Below, one piece after another: positions 30,501 through 33,233 of a stretch of DNA of 33,233 nt. The stretch covers positions 1 through 33,233 of the forward strand of contig QZWS01000053.1 in NCBI GenBank assembly GCA_004114245.1, given 5' to 3'. Position numbers and translations under genes: made by a program. Each line of letters starts with the position of its first letter. Positions within the stretch are counted from its first letter, which is position 1. The DNA is from Zoopage sp. CT-All (Eukaryota > Zoopagomycota > Zoopagomycetes > Zoopagales > Zoopagaceae). The notes beneath the pieces were generated by a model. The model worked only from the letters and a program-made list of their open reading frames with translations. It was not told the origin of the DNA and did no database searches.

Positions 30501-30885
30501 AAGCACAGTGGCTACCACAGGAGGAGGAGTTAGGGCATCAGCGGCACCTAATGGAAACCCTGGAACGTTTACGAACGACAACTCTGCACTTGCACAGCTT
30601 GTCAGCAGTGCCCTTAATGACCACGCAAACTCGGTAGCAACAGCTCAGCAGCAACAGCAGCAGCAGTCGACAACCAAGGCCAAGAAGCAGCCACGGAAAC
30701 ATGCAGCGCCAGCTAAACCGCCGCCTGTCCGCAAGTTTGGAGGGAAGAGCTTTGGTATGGCAGGAGGCGAGAGTTCTGGGAGTAGTAGCAATGAGAGCAG
30801 TGATGGTGAAGGCAGCAGTGGGTCTCAGAGCGACTCGTCGTCGAGCGGCAGTATCAGTGGGTCTGATGGCGCTGATTCGGACTAG
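27556..30885 (+). CDS. Large MBIP-like coiled-coil protein with disordered tail
   Basis: Seven exons: 27556-27985, 28068-28148, 28235-28305, 28391-28501, 28603-29113, 29199-29317 and 29410-30885. All phases close to 932 aa. Residues 1-170 are Ser/Thr/Ala/Pro-rich and disordered. A helical block follows with SWQDIMINMLSELGFEESSR and NAPSVISKFLKLLQ. Around residues 375-445 is LDERLRNIQVHLNL, then IAERIRIVEDVIIQLERDHP, which resembles the C-terminal coiled-coil of MBIP (MAP3K12-binding inhibitory protein), an ATAC-complex subunit in animals. The last 480 residues are disordered: Ser/Gly-rich with a basic patch (KKPRKKK), a Gly/Lys-repeat (GRGKGGFGLGKGGGRPGMGL) and a Ser/Asp tail. The basic patches suggest nuclear localisation. 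The exon model is well supported by phase, but the family call is moderate and the function is not established. Confidence 0.72.
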
Positions 30886-31014
30886 GGACGGGTTGTGCCT
30901 GAAAAATATAATTTTCGAACGCGCGAAAAAAAAAAGAAATTGTTGGACGTGTTTTTTTTTTCTTGCACACCTCCCCTCCCTCTGCATGTTGTTATTGTGT
31001 TCTCTGTGCTCTCG

Positions 31015-31044
31015 TTTTTTTTTTCTCCTTTTTTTTTTTTTTTT
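31015..31044 (+). promoter_or_regulatory. Paired poly(dT) tracts upstream of the Bqt4-like gene
   Basis: A T10 run and a T16 run separated by CTCC end 72 bp before the ATG at 31117. This repeats the arrangement at DBP8 and suggests a nucleosome-depleted core promoter. The whole 30886-31116 gap also serves as 3' UTR of the preceding gene. Confidence 0.45.
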
Positions 31045-31116
31045 GAACCCCACGCTTTTTTAGTTTTTGGTCTCGACTCGACTCTTCACCCTTCATCCAT
31101 CAATCAACACTGCACC

Positions 31117-32562
31117 ATGGCTGCATCCTCATCCAAGTCCAAATCAGCATCGGCCACGGCCACGGCCGAAATCAAGAACGTGGAGACCACCACCGTCACC
31201 ACTGTCACCACCGTCGAAGAGACCGTCGCATCACTCGAGGTCGTCCAGGGATCGAGCTCGTCTGCCACTTCCGCCCAACGCGAACTCCCCATCTTCAGTA
31301 ATGTCCTGATTGCCGACGCCACCCTCTCGACCTCTACCCCTGTCAAGCCCAAGACTGGACGCGTCAAGGCCGGCACTGGAAAGGGCGCCGCCTCCGTCTC
31401 AGTGTTGAAGATCAACGCCCCTAAATCGGATGGCGAGGTCGTTGTGATGCGCAGGATGGACACGGATCTGATTAACGCAACCGCCATGTACAATGCTGCT
31501 TACGCCCCCGTTTCTGCAGACATGGAAAAGAAGGAGACTCAATACTTGGCTGACAAGTACGAGGCCGAAGGAGCCGTTCTTGAGAAGGTCGGCGGTAGCG
31601 CTTTTGCAGGAATCTGGTAAGTCCTGGTTTTTTTGGATTTACTGTCTTTTGCTGGAAGCTGCTGCTGGTGCTGTGTACTGCCACGCGGTTTTTGTTCAAC
31701 AAGAAAAAAAAACGTGGTTAAACGCGCCATATGGTTTCTACGTACTGGTGTCACAACCGTAGACGCCATGTGGGAGAAAACTCTCTTGTTGTTAGTGCCT
31801 TTGCTAATCATCGTGGTTTATACAATTTTGTATTTGCTCGGTAACGTAGGGTGACCGTCCCACAAGGTAACGGTCAACAGCAAGCAGATGATTACGTCCA
31901 TTCTCGCACCGTTTAACTGCTGCCTACTGCAGGATACTGCATATTGTGCATGATACGTGTTACGACAATATCTGAACTCCTCTCATATTTTTTTTCCCGC
32001 TTCTCCAGCTCAAGAGCTCGCCGTTGAATATGGAATCAGCAAGTTCATGTTGCCGCTCTTGGACGCACCTAAGCGCAAGAGCACCATCAAGACTGCTTCG
32101 GCTTCGACATCGGCAGTTGATAAGGCGGAGAAGGTGGAGAAGGTTGAAAAGGGCACTGTTGCTGTCGTTATTTCCAGCCAGGAAACTATTGTAGTTGAAG
32201 AGAAGACTGAGAAGATCGAGGAGAAGATTGAGGAAAAGACTGAGAAGACCGAGAAGATCGAGGAGGCGCTTGAGGAGCAGACTGAGGACGTTATTGCCGA
32301 AAGCACCACTCAAGAGGAAGTGAAGGCGGTAGAGGAAAGCAATGACGTCGCGGACGAGAAGGAGGACGACAAGAACGAGGTCGTGGAGGAGGATCAGGAG
32401 GCTAAAACCTCTACCACCAATTCCACCGGCATGAAGCGCAGAATTGAAGAGCTTGAGGACCAGGCAACGCAGGACAAGAAGCGCTTCAGAGGTTTGATCA
32501 CAGTGGCTGTCGGCATCGCTGCTGTAGCTGCCATCCCTCAAATTCTTCCTTATTTCTCTTGA
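31117..32562 (+). CDS. bqt4: Bqt4-like APSES/KilA-N inner nuclear membrane protein
   Basis: Three exons: 31117-31616, a 17-nt micro-exon 31850-31866, and 32009-32562, giving 356 aa. Residues 1-95 are Ser/Thr/Val-rich and disordered. An APSES/KilA-N-type fold covers about 96-195: SVLKINAPKSDGEVVVMRRM, DTDLINATAMYNAAY, YLADKYEAEGAVL, then AFAGIWVTVPQAQELAVEYG, reconstituted across the micro-exon, and FMLPLLDA. This order matches fission-yeast Bqt4 more than sequence-specific APSES regulators such as Swi6 or Mbp1. A long charged Glu/Lys region with EKIEEKIEEKTEKTEKIEE repeats follows. The C-terminus is a single hydrophobic helix (about 334-356, GLITVAVGIAAVAAIPQILPYF), consistent with a tail anchor. 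In fission yeast Bqt4 sits in the inner nuclear membrane and tethers telomeres by binding Rap1. The same role here is inference. Confidence 0.85.
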
Positions 32563-33233
32563 AGCGCTGTCGCGTTGAGAGCCTTGGTCGGTTGACGAGC
32601 AAAAGTCAGGATGCGACCACCCGCTTCCTTCGTTTTAAATTTCATCGACAGACCCTGTGCTGCTATTTCATTGCTTCTACATCCTATAACGACGGACTAA
32701 CCTATCTAATGTCCTTCCTTTCTCAATCTTTCTCTTCTTTTTTATTCCACCATTGTACTGATATTACTCTATGGACATTCCTCTTTCTGTGCACACCTTT
32801 CCCCTATACTTTGTTTATGCCTGATTTATCTCTATATGTCATTCCTCAGCTTCTTGTCTTGTTTGTTTTGATATCCCCTAGTCCCTTGTTTTCGGCCATT
32901 TCTATATTTTTCTGCGGAGGATCTATTCTGCCAACAATAAACGCGTCGGAATTTCCTTCTGCCTGAACGTGCGGTGTCCGTAGACATAAGCGCTGAAGAT
33001 TCAATGCAGAAGCTCTCTCGCGAGAGCGAACTTGAGTAAACAAATAGCCCACTACGCCTCTCTTGATGTGTACCCGCCAATGACAGGAATGAGGATGTGT
33101 CTGTATTCGATCCATGGCATGTTATGTGAATCGAAATATAAACACAGAACTCACGTTTTTAGATGACCAGCTCACTTCCTTTTTTTTTTAGGTTGTCGGA
33201 TCGCCATCCGCGGGAGAATGGCCCAGACTTCAT
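32563..33233. other. 3' region of the Bqt4-like gene and window edge
   Basis: No gene is supported. The sequence is T-rich to about 32930, with AATAAA at 32936-32941, a likely poly(A) signal implying a 3' UTR of about 380 nt. A T-run followed by AG at 33180-33191 resembles a splice acceptor or another promoter tract at the edge, but too little sequence remains to decide. Confidence 0.45.

Noticed and set aside
31960-32541. Minus-strand Leu-rich ORF opposite the Bqt4-like gene
   Set aside because: It is the antisense of the Glu/Lys repeat region and has no domain.
32846-33115. Minus-strand ORF of 89 codons after the Bqt4-like gene
   Set aside because: It overlaps another minus-strand frame of similar length, has no domain and covers the likely poly(A) region.
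33113-33233. Possible exon start at 33192 after a T-run and AG, or a minus-strand ATG at 33233
   Set aside because: Only about 40 bases remain; no recognisable protein and equally likely a promoter T-tract.

Overview
This window looks like nuclear DNA of an early-diverging filamentous fungus, most like Mortierellomycota (Mortierella, Linnemannia, Podila). The evidence is gene content and style. Genes are compact but rich in short introns with GT(A/G)AG donors, CTAAC-type branch points and pyrimidine-rich, TATA-poor start regions. Several proteins resemble animal or basal-fungal versions more than yeast ones: SRP9, an HSDL2-type dehydrogenase, VPS55 and MAU2. The genus assignment is inference. 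I see no prokaryotic operons, CRISPR arrays, rRNA, tRNA or intact mobile elements.

Layout: 1-1541 has no recognisable gene and is probably the promoter and leader of TUP1. TUP1 (+, 1542-4509) is the WD40 corepressor. ORC6 (+, 4803-6351) and MAU2/SCC4 (+, 6471-9471) follow, only 119 bp apart. BUD6/AIP3 (+, 9772-12983) is next, then an HSDL2-like SDR (+, 13311-14661) and VPS55 (+, 15011-16443). SRP9 (-, 16706-17309) is divergent from RPS14/uS11 (+, coding core 18023-18585). A DUF4396 protein (+, 19027-19934) converges on a secreted DUF3712-like protein (-, 20168-21982). About 2.1 kb (21983-24111) has no assigned gene and only doubtful ORFs. DBP8/DDX49 (+, 24112-26172) converges on TOM22 (-, 26505-27034). 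TOM22 is divergent from a large MBIP-like protein (+, 27556-30885). A Bqt4-like APSES/KilA-N membrane protein (+, 31117-32562) follows, and 32563-33233 is 3' UTR or intergenic.

Most genes are housekeeping: transcriptional repression, replication licensing, cohesin loading, polarity, endosomal sorting, translation and protein targeting, rRNA processing, mitochondrial import and nuclear-envelope chromatin tethering. They do not form one pathway. ORC6 with MAU2, and SRP9 with RPS14, are functionally suggestive neighbours.

Exon models were assembled by hand from splice signals, reading phase and similarity to known families. Phases close for every gene except two 5' parts: the first exon of RPS14 and the region between exons 1 and 3 of the DUF3712 gene. 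I found no clearly new biological system. The most unusual items are a GC-AG intron in MAU2, several micro-exons, an apparent exon duplication in the MBIP-like gene, a Bqt4-like protein in a basal fungus, an SRP9 with a Srp21-like tail, and the unexplained 2.1 kb gap.
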